Below the pieces are notes generated by a model. That model was given only the letters and a program-made list of their open reading frames with translations. It searched no databases and was not told the DNA's origin. A DNA stretch of 64,000 nt, taken from contig CANLQG010000002.1 in the NCBI GenBank assembly GCA_947493195.1, positions 372,001 to 436,000 on the forward strand, in the 5' to 3' direction. Of this stretch, positions 35,968 to 50,304 are shown in pieces (position 1 is the first letter of the stretch; each line of letters begins with the position of its first letter). Source of the DNA: an uncultured Sphingomonadaceae bacterium (GTDB lineage: Bacteria; Pseudomonadota; Alphaproteobacteria; Sphingomonadales; Sphingomonadaceae). The position numbers were made by a program, and so were the translations under genes.

Positions 35968-37833
35968 GTGGCTAGCAGCCCCATGCAAATGGACGATCTG
36001 GTTGAGGCTCCCCGTAGCAGGGGCAGCAAGCCGCCCATCACCGCGAACCCCGCGTTCCCCTGGATCGTGGCCCTCTGGTTTGCGTCCCTACTGGGTATCG
36101 GCAGCCTGATCGTCCCCACCACATTGCTGGAAAGCGTCAGCACTGCCAGCGGGCTGGCATCGATCCTGCCCATGGCCGCGCCGCCGCTGGGCATTACCGC
36201 CAAGGGGCTGACGGCGCTCGCCGGCGTCCTGGTCGGTGGCTGGCTTGGGCTGTTCCTGGCTCGCAAGATCGCCGCTCCGCAGGTGACGCGCGTTAGCGAT
36301 GGCAAGGCGCGCAAACCATTGAGCGCCGGTAAGGACCTCCACGAGGCCGAATTCGACGACGAGGACGCGCACGACGACCTGCCGACCCCGGTCAAGGGCC
36401 GCCGCCGCGCCCTGGCAATCGAACCGGAAGATGGGCCAAGCGACTTCCTAGACATCGCGCCCCTGCCCGGCACGCACGAGCGTAGCGGCCACATGCTGAA
36501 AGTCAGCAAGGAAATCGTCGAGGACGCGGTATTCGAGGAACCCGCAGCCGAGGAACAGGACTTCCCGATCGAAGAGCCTGTGTCGCAGGACGACGGCATC
36601 GAAGACGAACCCTTCGAACTTGATGAAAGCGCCGCGCTGGACGAGCAGGTGGAAAGCCAAACCCCTGAACCGGCAGAGCCTCAGGTGTTTGTGCCGCCCC
36701 CCGCGCAACAGGCGCCGGTCATCGCCGTAAACTATGGGGAGCCCGTAGTCGCTTCGGCGACGGCGAAAGAGCCCCTGCCGTTCTCGCCGCCCTCGATGGC
36801 GCGGGCCGAGGGCGAATTTCACACCGGCGGCGGCGAAACCGATTGTGCCGACGCACCGACATTCGACCCGGATATAAATGACGGGCCAGAGAGCGAGGAT
36901 ACAGTGTCCGAGAAGCAGATTTTCAAAGGCTCCGACGCATCGGAATTCAACATGCCGGAAACCGAACCGTCTTTTGAAACCGGCACGTTTGCCGAGGACG
37001 AGGATTCGAGCGGCGAAGACCTTGGCGCAGATGACGCGGTTGTCGAGGAATTTAGCGACGAAGGACTGGTGCAACTGGTCCAGCGACTGGGCTCCACGCT
37101 TGAAAAGCACCGCGAATGGGTGGCGGAAACCGCAGCACGCAAGGCCGCGGCTCCCGAGCCGGAGGTAAGCTCCGAGGCCGACATCGATGCACCGGATGAA
37201 AGTGCCGACACCCCGGTACCCGACGAATTCGATCCCGCCGCCGCAGAGGACGTATCGCAGGCCATGGCCGCCTATTTCGGAGCATCGCCCGCTGCAATGG
37301 CGAGCGCCGATGCGGCTGGCAAGAAGGAAGCGGGCGATGAGGAATCGCGTCCGCGCTACGGATCGTTCCGCGGCACCATCGCCCACGTGGACTTCGATGA
37401 CATCGATGATGGCGAGGAGGATGACATCGCCGACCTCGCCGCATCCTTTACGCTGCCCCTGGCGGAGCCGACAGAGCCCGCGCCGACGCTGCGCCCGGCG
37501 TTCGACCGGCCTCCGCCTTCGGCGCTTGGAGCCGATGAACCGGATGCAGTTCCGGAAACCGGCACCAACCCTTTCAAACGCAACGCCGAAGAATTCGTGC
37601 GCATCGAGGAGCCCGAGCCGGAAGAGGGCGATGCCGAGCCGGCCGTGCTATTCCCCAACCAGCAGGCCCACAAACAAGCAGCGCCTGCCGCGCCGGGGTC
37701 CCGCACGTTCGATCCGCCTGTGGCCGACGGCAATGTAGCCGCCCCTCGCACGGACCGTCCGCGCCCGTCCAACGATGACAACGACCGCGCACTGCGCGAA
37801 GCGCTGATGAACCTCCAGCGCATGGGCAAATAG
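35968..37833 (+). CDS. Large acidic membrane-anchored protein, unknown function
   Basis: About 621 aa from GTG 35968, chosen because AGGA lies 7 nt upstream; ATG 35896 (overlapping the glycosyltransferase) and ATG 35983 are alternatives. Two membrane helices near residues 30-54 and 80-98 are followed by about 500 residues rich in Asp, Glu, Pro and Ala, likely disordered (for example AAAEDVSQAMAAYFGA). A short coiled segment LVQLVQRLGSTLEKHREWVA lies mid-way, and the C-terminus ends NDRALREALMNLQRMGK. No family recognised. Position suggests a link to envelope or polysaccharide functions. Confidence 0.75.
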   Translation: MASSPMQMDDLVEAPRSRGSKPPITANPAFPWIVALWFASLLGIGSLIVPTTLLESVSTASGLASILPMAAPPLGITAKGLTALAGVLVGGWLGLFLARKIAAPQVTRVSDGKARKPLSAGKDLHEAEFDDEDAHDDLPTPVKGRRRALAIEPEDGPSDFLDIAPLPGTHERSGHMLKVSKEIVEDAVFEEPAAEEQDFPIEEPVSQDDGIEDEPFELDESAALDEQVESQTPEPAEPQVFVPPPAQQAPVIAVNYGEPVVASATAKEPLPFSPPSMARAEGEFHTGGGETDCADAPTFDPDINDGPESEDTVSEKQIFKGSDASEFNMPETEPSFETGTFAEDEDSSGEDLGADDAVVEEFSDEGLVQLVQRLGSTLEKHREWVAETAARKAAAPEPEVSSEADIDAPDESADTPVPDEFDPAAAEDVSQAMAAYFGASPAAMASADAAGKKEAGDEESRPRYGSFRGTIAHVDFDDIDDGEEDDIADLAASFTLPLAEPTEPAPTLRPAFDRPPPSALGADEPDAVPETGTNPFKRNAEEFVRIEEPEPEEGDAEPAVLFPNQQAHKQAAPAAPGSRTFDPPVADGNVAAPRTDRPRPSNDDNDRALREALMNLQRMGK

Positions 37834-38055
37834 ATCGGCAGCGTATCGCTCCCGCGAAAGCGCCGCTTTAGTACCGTGAAGCTCTTTTGCGGTGCACCAA
37901 AACTTGCAAAAAGTGCTTCCTGTCGCCATGAGGGCGGCTCGCGAAATTTTCGTGCCTACGCGGGCTTTCGATTCGCGTTTCGTTACCGGTGAAACCGGTA
38001 TCGGGGCGCGCAATCTCCTCGCCCGGGGTGTGCACGCGAAACAGGAAGCTGAAGA

Positions 38056-42699
<4,644 letters not shown>

Positions 42700-42711
42700 G
42701 GAATACAGGAC

Positions 42712-44148
42712 ATGGGCAAGGAAACCGGCTTCCTCGAGATCGACCGTAAGGATCGCACCTACGACGCGCCTGAAGAGCGGCTGAAGCATTACAAGGAGTT
42801 CGTGATTCCGCACAGCGAGGAAGGCCTGAAGAACCAGGCCGCCCGCTGCATGAATTGCGGCATTCCCTACTGTCACAACGGCTGTCCGGTGAACAACATC
42901 ATCCCGGACTGGAACCACCTCGTCTACGAAGGTGATTGGCAGAACGCGCTGGAGATCCTGCACTCCACCAACAACTTCCCCGAGTTCACAGGCCGGGTGT
43001 GCCCCGCCCCGTGCGAGGCGAGCTGCACGCTGAACATCACCGACGAGCCGGTGACCATCAAGTCCATCGAGTGCGCGATCATCGATCGCGGCTGGAAGGA
43101 AGGCTGGGTCAAGCCGCAGGTGCCGGAGACGAAGACCGGCAAGAGCGTGGCCGTGGTCGGCTCCGGCCCAGCGGGCATGGCCTGCGCCCAGCAACTGGCG
43201 CGCGCGGGCCATTCGGTCACCGTCTTCGAGAAGAGCGACCGCGTGGGCGGCCTGCTTCGCTATGGCATCCCGGACTTCAAGATGGAGAAAAGCCAGATCA
43301 ACCGCCGCGCGGTGCAGATGGAGGCAGAAGGCGTTACCTTCCGCACCAGCACCGAGGTGGGGGTGGATATCTCCATGAAGAGCCTGAAGGAAAACTTCGA
43401 CGCGATGGTGCTGGCAGGCGGCGCGGAACACCCGCGCATGCTGGAAATCCCTGGCGCGGAACTGCCCGGCGTGCGTCTGGCGATGGAATTCCTCACCCAG
43501 CAGAACAAGCGCAACGCGGGCGACGATGAGAACCGCGCCGCCCCGCGCGGCACGCTGACCGCCACCGGCAAGAACGTGATCGTGATCGGCGGCGGTGACA
43601 CCGGCTCCGACTGCGTGGGAACCAGCAACCGGCAGGGCGCCAAAAGCGTGACCCAGATCGAGATCATGCCGCAGCCGCCCGAAAAGGAAAACAAGCTGCT
43701 GACCTGGCCCGACTGGCCGATGAAGCTGCGCACCTCCAGCAGCCACGAAGAAGGCGTGGAGCGCGACTGGGCAGTCCTGACCAAAGAAGTGGTGGGCGAG
43801 GACGGCAAGGTCACCGGCCTGAAATGCGTGCGCGCCGACTGGTCCGAAGGACAGTTGAAGGAAGTGCCCGACAGCGAGTTCACCATTCCGGCAGACCTCA
43901 TTTTGCTGGCCATGGGTTTCCTCGGCCCGCGCAAGCAGGGCATGATCCAGCAGAGCGGCGTGACCCTGACCGATCGCGGCAACGTGGATGCCAACGTGAA
44001 GGACTATCGCACGACCGACCCGGCGATCTACGCCTGCGGCGACATGCGCCGTGGCCAGTCGTTGGTGGTCTGGGCCATCCGCGAAGGCCGCCAGTGCGCC
44101 GCCAGCGTGGACGAGGCTCTCATGGGTAAGACCGAACTGCCGCGCTGA
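42712..44148 (+). CDS. gltD: Glutamate synthase small subunit
   Basis: The 478-aa protein lies 12 bp after gltB. The N-terminal Cys-rich domain binds two [4Fe-4S] clusters ([22 protein letters not shown]). FAD- and NADPH-binding Rossmann motifs follow ([30 protein letters not shown]), and a late FAD motif is [17 protein letters not shown]. It takes electrons from NADPH to GltB. Confidence 0.96.
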   Translation: MGKETGFLEIDRKDRTYDAPEERLKHYKEFVIPHSEEGLKNQAARCMNCGIPYCHNGCPVNNIIPDWNHLVYEGDWQNALEILHSTNNFPEFTGRVCPAPCEASCTLNITDEPVTIKSIECAIIDRGWKEGWVKPQVPETKTGKSVAVVGSGPAGMACAQQLARAGHSVTVFEKSDRVGGLLRYGIPDFKMEKSQINRRAVQMEAEGVTFRTSTEVGVDISMKSLKENFDAMVLAGGAEHPRMLEIPGAELPGVRLAMEFLTQQNKRNAGDDENRAAPRGTLTATGKNVIVIGGGDTGSDCVGTSNRQGAKSVTQIEIMPQPPEKENKLLTWPDWPMKLRTSSSHEEGVERDWAVLTKEVVGEDGKVTGLKCVRADWSEGQLKEVPDSEFTIPADLILLAMGFLGPRKQGMIQQSGVTLTDRGNVDANVKDYRTTDPAIYACGDMRRGQSLVVWAIREGRQCAASVDEALMGKTELPR

Positions 44149-44169
44149 TCCGGCGCAAGCGGAGCGAAT

Positions 44170-44346
44170 TCAACGCCGGCGGCTCGCCTTCACCAGCGCG
44201 CCGCCGGCGATTGCACATATGCCGATGGCAATCGCCAGGCCGATCCCGCTTCCCCATGCCATGCCAGTCGACCCGGCAAGCCAACCGCCGATGACGAGCC
44301 CCACCAGCGGCAGGACCAGCAGCAATATGCATCCCAGTGCAGCCAT
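44170..44346 (-). CDS. Small two-helix membrane protein, 58 aa
   Basis: ATG 44346 to TGA 44170 encodes 58 residues: MAALGCILLLVLPLVGLVIG is the first helix, and GSGIGLAIAIGICAIAGGAL the second. The tail is basic (VKASRRR). Hydrophobic two-helix layout with a positive tail is typical of a small inner-membrane protein. It converges on gltD, with its stop 21 bp from that of gltD. It is below common gene-calling length and could be missed. Function unknown. Confidence 0.6.
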   Translation of the reverse strand: MAALGCILLLVLPLVGLVIGGWLAGSTGMAWGSGIGLAIAIGICAIAGGALVKASRRR

Positions 44347-44419
44347 GAGGGGCGCTCTACCATGTCAGCGCCGATGGAAAAGCCTTGTTGCCCGGGCCGC
44401 CTGCCCCGATAAGCACGCG

Positions 44420-45493
44420 ATGGATCGGCAAGAGGGAAAGATCGCAGCTATCCAGTTGCTACGCGCGGTTGCGGCGGGCGTGGTGGCCGTCCATCACACC
44501 GCCTTCGCCTACGCCGATCATATCGGCGCGGGGCTGGGTCTGGGGCGGGGTAACGGACAAGCCGGCCAGGTTGCCGTGGCGCTGTTCTTCGTCGTGTCCG
44601 GCTACATCATGGTCGTATCATCACGCAGGCTGTTCGCCGCACCTTCGGCCTCACGGGTTTTCTGGACGCGCCGCTGCATTCGCATCCTGCCTCCCTACTG
44701 GCTGGCAACTGGCCTGCTGGTCGCCGTCCTGCTCTTTCTGGGACGCGAGGTGGATGGCCCCATGCTCGCCAGTTCGCTCGCACTCCTGCCGACGATGTCG
44801 CCCGACTTCGCCGGACGTCCCGAATTCCTGCTGTGGCCGGGCTGGACACTTTTCTACGAGATGATCTTCTACCTGCTGTTCGGACTTGGCCTGCGGTGGG
44901 GACGCGGTGCGGCCATCGGCACTGCAGCTACCGGGATTGCCGGCTTGGTGGTCGTCGGTGCGGTTATTACCATGCAGTCAGGCTTTACTGTGGCGGTAAC
45001 GCGGCCGGTGCTGCTGATCTTTCTCGTTGGCCTTGGCCTTGCCGCCCTGCGCGAACGCGGCCGCAGCCTGGCACCCGCCCTGCGCTGGGCCGCGCTGACC
45101 CTCGGCGTCATGGCGATGGTTGCCATACCCGCTCCGGCCTCTGTCAGCGCCATGGGATTTCACTACGCGATCTGGGCTGGATTACCCGCCGCGCTCTTCG
45201 CAGTGGCGGTGCTGGGAGGTCCGCTCCATGTGCCGTATGCCGCATATGTCAATCGGCTGGGCGACGCCAGCTACGCGCTCTACCTGCTCCATGTACCGCT
45301 GGCGATGCTCGCGATCTCGCTGTTCCCGCTGCGCCTTGGTGCGTGGCCTTTCCTTATTTTCACTGTCATCCTTGCCTATGCGGCAAGCATGGCAGCATTC
45401 CGATATGTAGAGCGGCCTTTGACCCGCTGGCTGAATGCGCGGATCATCGGGGATCTTCACCGCGATCGTTTGCTTCAGGAATCCGGCGTCTAG
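44420..45493 (+). CDS. Acyltransferase 3 family membrane protein
   Basis: The 357-aa protein starts MDRQEGKIAAIQLLRAVAAG. It then has VAVHHTAFAY (catalytic His), VALFFVVSGYIMV and RCIRILPPYWLATG. The C-terminal LGDASYALYLLHVPLAML is the same type as in the protein at 31976-33094. It has about ten membrane helices and probably acylates a surface sugar. ATG 44420 was chosen to match the family N-terminus. It has no clear operon partner. Confidence 0.88.
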   Translation: MDRQEGKIAAIQLLRAVAAGVVAVHHTAFAYADHIGAGLGLGRGNGQAGQVAVALFFVVSGYIMVVSSRRLFAAPSASRVFWTRRCIRILPPYWLATGLLVAVLLFLGREVDGPMLASSLALLPTMSPDFAGRPEFLLWPGWTLFYEMIFYLLFGLGLRWGRGAAIGTAATGIAGLVVVGAVITMQSGFTVAVTRPVLLIFLVGLGLAALRERGRSLAPALRWAALTLGVMAMVAIPAPASVSAMGFHYAIWAGLPAALFAVAVLGGPLHVPYAAYVNRLGDASYALYLLHVPLAMLAISLFPLRLGAWPFLIFTVILAYAASMAAFRYVERPLTRWLNARIIGDLHRDRLLQESGV

Positions 45494-45534
45494 GTCCGCC
45501 TGTCATGAAACTGTAACGCAAGTGCTGTGAGCCA

Positions 45535-45804
45535 GTGGCGAAAGGGACGCCTGTGCCGCACTTCCGATTCTGCCTTGGAGACGCTGCCAAAGGAGGCCGC
45601 GAGATGACGCTGGACCTGCCGGCAGACTGGGCTGTCAGCTTGGTCGTAAAGCAGGTCGCCCGCGATCTCGCCTCGCGAGAGCTATGTTCAGGGCACCTCG
45701 CACTCTCGCAAGATGTTATGGTATATGACGCGAGTGACTGCGAATTTGCACGCTTCCCACTAAGGGGCTTTCTGACAATCGAACCCCTCATTCCTGTCGA
45801 TTAG
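45535..45804 (+). CDS. DUF6894-like small protein
   Basis: The 89-aa protein starts at GTG 45535 (MAKGTPVPHFRFCLGDAAKG). It resembles the DUF6894 pattern PxFxF...D...ELPD...A...A..LA and the late DxxxxxxFxxPLRGFLTIE. Family members are small proteins of unknown role. It lies 41 bp after the acyltransferase. The start is uncertain, since an in-frame ATG lies 22 codons later at TLDLP. Confidence is moderate. Confidence 0.5.
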   Translation: MAKGTPVPHFRFCLGDAAKGGREMTLDLPADWAVSLVVKQVARDLASRELCSGHLALSQDVMVYDASDCEFARFPLRGFLTIEPLIPVD

Positions 45805-45864
45805 ACAGAGCAGTTTCCTACAGACGGTGGTAACGTCGAGGTCGGCAGACAGGCCCTTGTCTGA

Positions 45865-46461
45865 ATGCGAGAAATTTGTGCGCTGGCAAAAAAGTTCGCA
45901 CTAATTAAACTCGATGTCCTGATGCACATGCCGCGAATCATCGATCCGGCTTTCGAGCCACGCTTTTGTCGCTGGCTGCTGCACAAAGCGCGCGAAGTCC
46001 ATGCAAATGGAGGCGGCAACGGCTTCAAGCCGGTGAAGGGTCGGTGGGAAGACATGCTGCTGGAAGCCAGCAATGCCCCAATACTGGTCTTCGATGTGCT
46101 CGGAATGCCCAGGGACTTCATCCTCGCTCACTTGCGTGAACGGGAAGTGGTGGCGGAGGGGGAGCACACTCTGGTCGTCCATGCAGGCCCGCCCGGAAGC
46201 TGCATCAATTGGCATTGCGATTCCTTCCACCATAGCGCCGCTACTATATATCTGAATGAGCACTGGGACGCTGCGTGGGGCGGGCAGTTTCTTTACCGCC
46301 TCGATCGCACAGACGAACCCACCAGCATCACCCCCAGCTTCAATAAAGCTGTCTGTATCGAAACACCACTGGAACACCGCACGGTGCTCGTCACCGAAGA
46401 AGCTCAGGATGTGCGCTACTCGCTCCAGGTGTTCACGGCAGGCACAAGCAACGCCAGCTAA
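45865..46461 (+). CDS. Putative 2-oxoglutarate/Fe(II)-dependent oxygenase
   Basis: The 198-aa protein shows the double-stranded beta-helix metal motif: HCD in SCINWHCDSFHHSA (His and Asp), a distal His in TPLEHRTVLVT, and an Arg in RYSLQVF that would bind 2-oxoglutarate. It resembles prolyl-4-hydroxylase-like oxygenases. An N-terminal region MPRIIDPAFEPRFCRWLL matches their lead-in. The substrate is unknown. The start could be at 45865 or at an in-frame ATG 20-22 codons later. Confidence 0.7.
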   Translation: MREICALAKKFALIKLDVLMHMPRIIDPAFEPRFCRWLLHKAREVHANGGGNGFKPVKGRWEDMLLEASNAPILVFDVLGMPRDFILAHLREREVVAEGEHTLVVHAGPPGSCINWHCDSFHHSAATIYLNEHWDAAWGGQFLYRLDRTDEPTSITPSFNKAVCIETPLEHRTVLVTEEAQDVRYSLQVFTAGTSNAS

Positions 46462-46486
46462 CTCTCGCTCGTCCTTGCAACAGGAC

Positions 46487-47191
46487 TTACGGCGCCTGGA
46501 GTTGCCAATCGATCGTGCCTCGTCCCTGCTGATTCAGAAAACCATTCGCACGCGAAAACGGCTGCGATCCGAAAAAGCCGCGATGCGCAGAGAGAGGGCT
46601 TGGATGCGGGCTCTTTACCAACAGGTGACGGCTGGTGTCGCGGAGTGCAGGTATCCGCGCGGCCTTGCTCTGCGCGTGGCTGCCCCACAGGATGAAGACC
46701 GTCGGCTCGGCGCGTTCGGCAACGGCGGCAACGCAGGCGTCGGTGATCGCCTCCCAGCCCTTTCCGGCGTGGCTGCCAGCCATACCCTGCTGCACGGTCA
46801 GCGTGTTGTTGAGCAGCAGCACGCCCTGCTGCGCCCATTTCTCCAGCGACCCATGGTCGGGGCGGGGAAGGCCAAGATCGCTTTCCATTTCCTTGAAGAT
46901 ATTCTTCAGCGACGGCGGCGGCGGCACACCTTCCGGCACGGAAAAGCACAGACCATGTGCCTGCCCCGGCCCGTGGTAGGGGTCCTGCCCCAGGATTACC
47001 ACGCGAACCGTATCGAGCGGGGTGAGTTCCAGCGCTCGCAAACGACAGCCATGCGGCGGATATACGACCTTTCCGGAATTCTCTTCAGCCTGCAACCAGC
47101 CCCCAAGGCTGCGAGCTTGGTCGCTTGCAAGCACGGGAGCCAGGACAGGTGCCCAACTGGGCGGCAGGTTTGCAGGCGCGGTCAATGTCAA
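46487..47191 (-). CDS. ung: Uracil-DNA glycosylase, family 1
   Basis: The 234-aa protein has the family 1 motifs GQDPYHGPGQAHGL (water-activating Asp), LLNNTLTVQQGMAGSH and the Leu-loop SPHPSPLSAHRGFFGS. It removes uracil from DNA. Its start overlaps the ABC exporter stop as ATGA, so the two are likely co-transcribed. Confidence 0.95.
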   Translation of the reverse strand: MTLTAPANLPPSWAPVLAPVLASDQARSLGGWLQAEENSGKVVYPPHGCRLRALELTPLDTVRVVILGQDPYHGPGQAHGLCFSVPEGVPPPPSLKNIFKEMESDLGLPRPDHGSLEKWAQQGVLLLNNTLTVQQGMAGSHAGKGWEAITDACVAAVAERAEPTVFILWGSHAQSKAARIPALRDTSRHLLVKSPHPSPLSAHRGFFGSQPFSRANGFLNQQGRGTIDWQLQAP

Positions 47192-48894
47192 GCGATCCCG
47201 CCCGGCGGCCCGGAACGTCTGGCCAGAAGGTCGTCCAGTTCGGGTCCCGGTTCGATCTCACGGCACTTGCCGCCCTCGACCGTTACGATACGGTCCGCCA
47301 GGGCAAGACTGGCAGGACGGTGGGTGATGAGCAGGACCGTCCGCCCTACCAGAGCTTCGCGGCACGATTCCACGAAAGCCGCTTCGCCTTCGAGGTCCCA
47401 CATCGATGTCGCCTCGTCGAACACCAGCACGGGCGGATCGGCGATAATCGCCCGCGCGAGTGCGATACGCTGGCGTTGTCCGCCGGAAAGGCGCACGCCG
47501 TTGTCGCCGATCACGGTCTCGAGCCCGTCCGGAAGGGCGGAAACGAAGGCGCTAGCCTGCGCCAGCGACAGGGCCCGTTCGAAATCGGGCGCTTGGCTGC
47601 CCTGATAGCCAAAGGCCAGATTCTCGCGAACCGTCCCGTTGAACAGGAGAGCGCGTTGCGGGACATATCCCACTTGCCTACGGAGGCTGCGTACGTCGAG
47701 CGTGGTGATATCGCGCCCATCGAAAGTGATCCGTCCGCTCTCGATATCGTATAGGCGCAGCATCAGCTTGAGCAGGGTGGTCTTGCCGCAGCCGTTTTCC
47801 CCGATCAGGGCCACCACCTCGCCCGGCGCGATGGTAAGGCTCGCATCGCGGATTGGGCCGTTGCGGCCCGGATACGAAAAACGCACGTTCTCGAAAGCGA
47901 TTGCCCCGCGCGGCTCGGTGATCATGCCGCTTTCGCCATAGCCCGGCTCCTCCGGCAGCTGCAGGACCTGCTCCAGACGGGTCAAGGTGCCCTTCGCGAC
48001 CTGCCACTGGCCATAGACGCCGGATAGCGAACCGATGGGACGGGTCAGCAAGGCGGCGTAGAAGAGGAAGGCGAACAGCTCTGCAGGATTGTCCTGCGCG
48101 CCCGAAAGCTGGGTACCGGCAGCGGCGATGATGAATATCGCGGCGCAACCTGCGATGAACCCCGAAATCGGGCCGATAGCCGCGCTGGCATGCTGCGGGG
48201 CCAGCCCGCGCCGGCGCGATTCCTCGACCACCTCGGCGTAGCGCGCGGCCTGTTCCTGCTCGGTGGCGAAGGTCTTGGTCGCCATCAGCATCTGCAGATG
48301 GCTTTCCGCCACGGCGTAAACCTCCGCCTCTGCCTCACGTGCGCGCATCGCAAGCTTGCGAAGGCGGCGGGAAAGCAGTTTCAGGGCCAGATAGAAAACG
48401 GGCACCAGCACCGGCACGACGAACGCCAGCATCGGATCGATAAGGAACAGCGCGATGGTTGCGCCAAGCGATGTTGCCAGCATGGCGGGCACGTTGGCGA
48501 GCGTGGAGGTAAGGAAGCCGCTCAGGCGGCTTGCCTCGTAAGTCGCCAGTGCAATCAGGTCACCCTGCCGGCTGTTGTCATGGAATTCCAGCGGCAGGTG
48601 CGAAAGATGATCGAAAACCTCGCAGCGGAAATCGGCCAGGATCCGGGCGGAAGCCGTCGCTGTCACCACGTTCGACGCCAGCGTGAATACGGTCGTCAGC
48701 AGCAATGCGCCCACCAGCAAGGCAGCGATCACCCCACCCTGCATGGCAGAGCCGGTGATGGCATCGCCCAGCAGAATGCCGGCGAGGGCCGGAATGGCGA
48801 GCATGCTGACCGAGCTCAGCAACGCAAGCACGCTGATCGCGAGGAGTTGGCTCCGGTAACGCGCCGCCCGCGTGATGAGGTTTTTAAGGGTCAT
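47188..48894 (-). CDS. ABC exporter, fused permease and ATPase
   Basis: The 568-aa protein has six membrane helices in the first 310 residues and a C-terminal ATPase with GENGCGKTTLLKLMLRLYD (Walker A), LSGGQRQRIALARAI (signature) and PPVLVFDEATSMWDLEGE (Walker B, D-loop altered from SALD to SMWD). It is a half-transporter that probably dimerises. The substrate is unknown. ATG 48894 was chosen; the open frame goes on 19 codons upstream. Confidence 0.88.
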   Translation of the reverse strand: MTLKNLITRAARYRSQLLAISVLALLSSVSMLAIPALAGILLGDAITGSAMQGGVIAALLVGALLLTTVFTLASNVVTATASARILADFRCEVFDHLSHLPLEFHDNSRQGDLIALATYEASRLSGFLTSTLANVPAMLATSLGATIALFLIDPMLAFVVPVLVPVFYLALKLLSRRLRKLAMRAREAEAEVYAVAESHLQMLMATKTFATEQEQAARYAEVVEESRRRGLAPQHASAAIGPISGFIAGCAAIFIIAAAGTQLSGAQDNPAELFAFLFYAALLTRPIGSLSGVYGQWQVAKGTLTRLEQVLQLPEEPGYGESGMITEPRGAIAFENVRFSYPGRNGPIRDASLTIAPGEVVALIGENGCGKTTLLKLMLRLYDIESGRITFDGRDITTLDVRSLRRQVGYVPQRALLFNGTVRENLAFGYQGSQAPDFERALSLAQASAFVSALPDGLETVIGDNGVRLSGGQRQRIALARAIIADPPVLVFDEATSMWDLEGEAAFVESCREALVGRTVLLITHRPASLALADRIVTVEGGKCREIEPGPELDDLLARRSGPPGGIA

Positions 48895-49008
48895 GATCTG
48901 GTGGCGGTGTGGCTGCGAAAGCGGCGCGGTGCAAGTACCCGCCGCCGACATTCGAAATCGGGTATCCGCCCTTCCCCAGCGTTGCTTATCGCTCTAAGGA
49001 CACCCGCC

Positions 49009-49626
49009 ATGACAGTACATTTTCATGAAGAAGATCTGCCCGCCGACGTTCTCGCCGATGGCCCCGTTGCCGTCGATACCGAAACGATGGGCCTCATCAC
49101 GCCGCGCGACCGGCTCTGCGTTGTCCAGATCAGCGACGGGAATGGTGACGAACACCTTGTCCGGTTTGCCAAGGACAGCACCTACGACGCGCCCAATCTG
49201 AAAGCGGTCCTCGCCGATCCCGGCCGCGTGAAAATCTACCACTTCGCCCGGTTCGATCTCGCTGCCATCGAGTATTACCTTGGCGTGGTAGCCGCACCGG
49301 TGTTCTGCACCAAGATCGCCAGCAAGATGACGCGCACCTATACCGACCGCCACGGCCTGAAAAACCTGATCGAGGAACTGCTGGGCGAGAATATCTCGAA
49401 GCAGCAGCAATCGAGCGACTGGGGCGCGCCGGAACTGAACGATGCACAGCGCGAGTATGCCGCTTCGGACGTGCGCTATCTCCACCGTCTTCGCGACATC
49501 CTGATCGAGCGTCTTGCGCGGGAGGAGCGGCTTGAACTTGCGCAGGCCTGCTACGATTTCCTTCCCGCACGCGCCCGGCTCGATATCGCAGGCTGGGCAG
49601 ACAAGGATATTTTCAGCCACGAGTAA
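49009..49626 (+). CDS. Ribonuclease D-like 3'-5' exonuclease, short form
   Basis: The 205-aa protein consists of one DEDDy exonuclease domain: VAVDTETMGL (Asp, Glu), HFARFDLAAIEYYLG (Asp) and the YAASDVRYLHRL motif (Tyr, Asp). It lacks the HRDC domains of full-length RNase D. It trims structured RNA 3' ends. It is followed closely by lptC, the usual neighbourhood in this group. Confidence 0.88.
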   Translation: MTVHFHEEDLPADVLADGPVAVDTETMGLITPRDRLCVVQISDGNGDEHLVRFAKDSTYDAPNLKAVLADPGRVKIYHFARFDLAAIEYYLGVVAAPVFCTKIASKMTRTYTDRHGLKNLIEELLGENISKQQQSSDWGAPELNDAQREYAASDVRYLHRLRDILIERLAREERLELAQACYDFLPARARLDIAGWADKDIFSHE

Positions 49627-49650
49627 TGATCTCGGGCGTTAGAGCATGGC

Positions 49651-50304
49651 ATGACCAGAGCCGCAGACAGGATGCGCAACAGGCGCCAGCAGTTCGCGAC
49701 ACCGGGTGGTTCGCTCGATCGGATCGTGCGCGTGCTGGCCGTTGGGCTTCCCGCACTGGTGGGAGTGGTCGCGGCGATGATGCTGATTACCCCGCTGTCG
49801 CCGCGCGGGGAGATCAGCTTCCTGCTCGACCGCAACAAGGTCGCAATCGCGGACGATCGGCTACGCGTCGACAATGCGATGTACCGCGGTCAGGACAACA
49901 GAGCGCGTCCGTTCAGCCTGGTCGCGGGCGAAGCGGTACAGCGAAGCAATTCCGTGCCGCTGGTGGAAATGCAGGATATGACAGCGCGGCTCGCGCTTGC
50001 CGAAGGTCCGGCTGTCCTTACCGCACCGCGCGGCGTCTATGACATCGACGATGAACAGGTGCGCATTCCCGGCACGGTCCGGTTCGACGCTGCCGACGGT
50101 TACAATTTCATCGCTCGCAACGTGACGATCGACCTTCCCTCCCGCACGCTTATCGGCGATGGGCAGGTGAGCGGTGCTATCCCGGCCGGTGCCTTCTCGG
50201 CCGATGCCATGCGCGCGGACATGGAAGAGCGTACGTTTTCTCTCAATGGTAACGCCAGGCTGCGCATGGTGCCCGGCCGTCTGCGATTGCCCGAGGAACT
50301 GTGA
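49651..50304 (+). CDS. lptC: LPS export ABC transporter periplasmic protein LptC
   Basis: The 217-aa protein has a single membrane anchor at about 30-49 (VLAVGLPALVGVVAAMML). The periplasmic part has the LptC beta-jellyroll pattern (PLVEMQDMTARLALAEGPA, then RNVTIDLPSRTLIGDGQVSG). LptC passes LPS from LptBFG to LptA. It follows the RNase D-like gene after 24 bp and overlaps lptA at GTGATG. Confidence 0.85.
   Translation: MTRAADRMRNRRQQFATPGGSLDRIVRVLAVGLPALVGVVAAMMLITPLSPRGEISFLLDRNKVAIADDRLRVDNAMYRGQDNRARPFSLVAGEAVQRSNSVPLVEMQDMTARLALAEGPAVLTAPRGVYDIDDEQVRIPGTVRFDAADGYNFIARNVTIDLPSRTLIGDGQVSGAIPAGAFSADAMRADMEERTFSLNGNARLRMVPGRLRLPEEL

Noticed and set aside
37834..38055. Possible NtrC or sigma54 elements before gltB (TGCACC words)
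   Set aside because: Spacing and partner half-sites do not fit the consensus; not supported.
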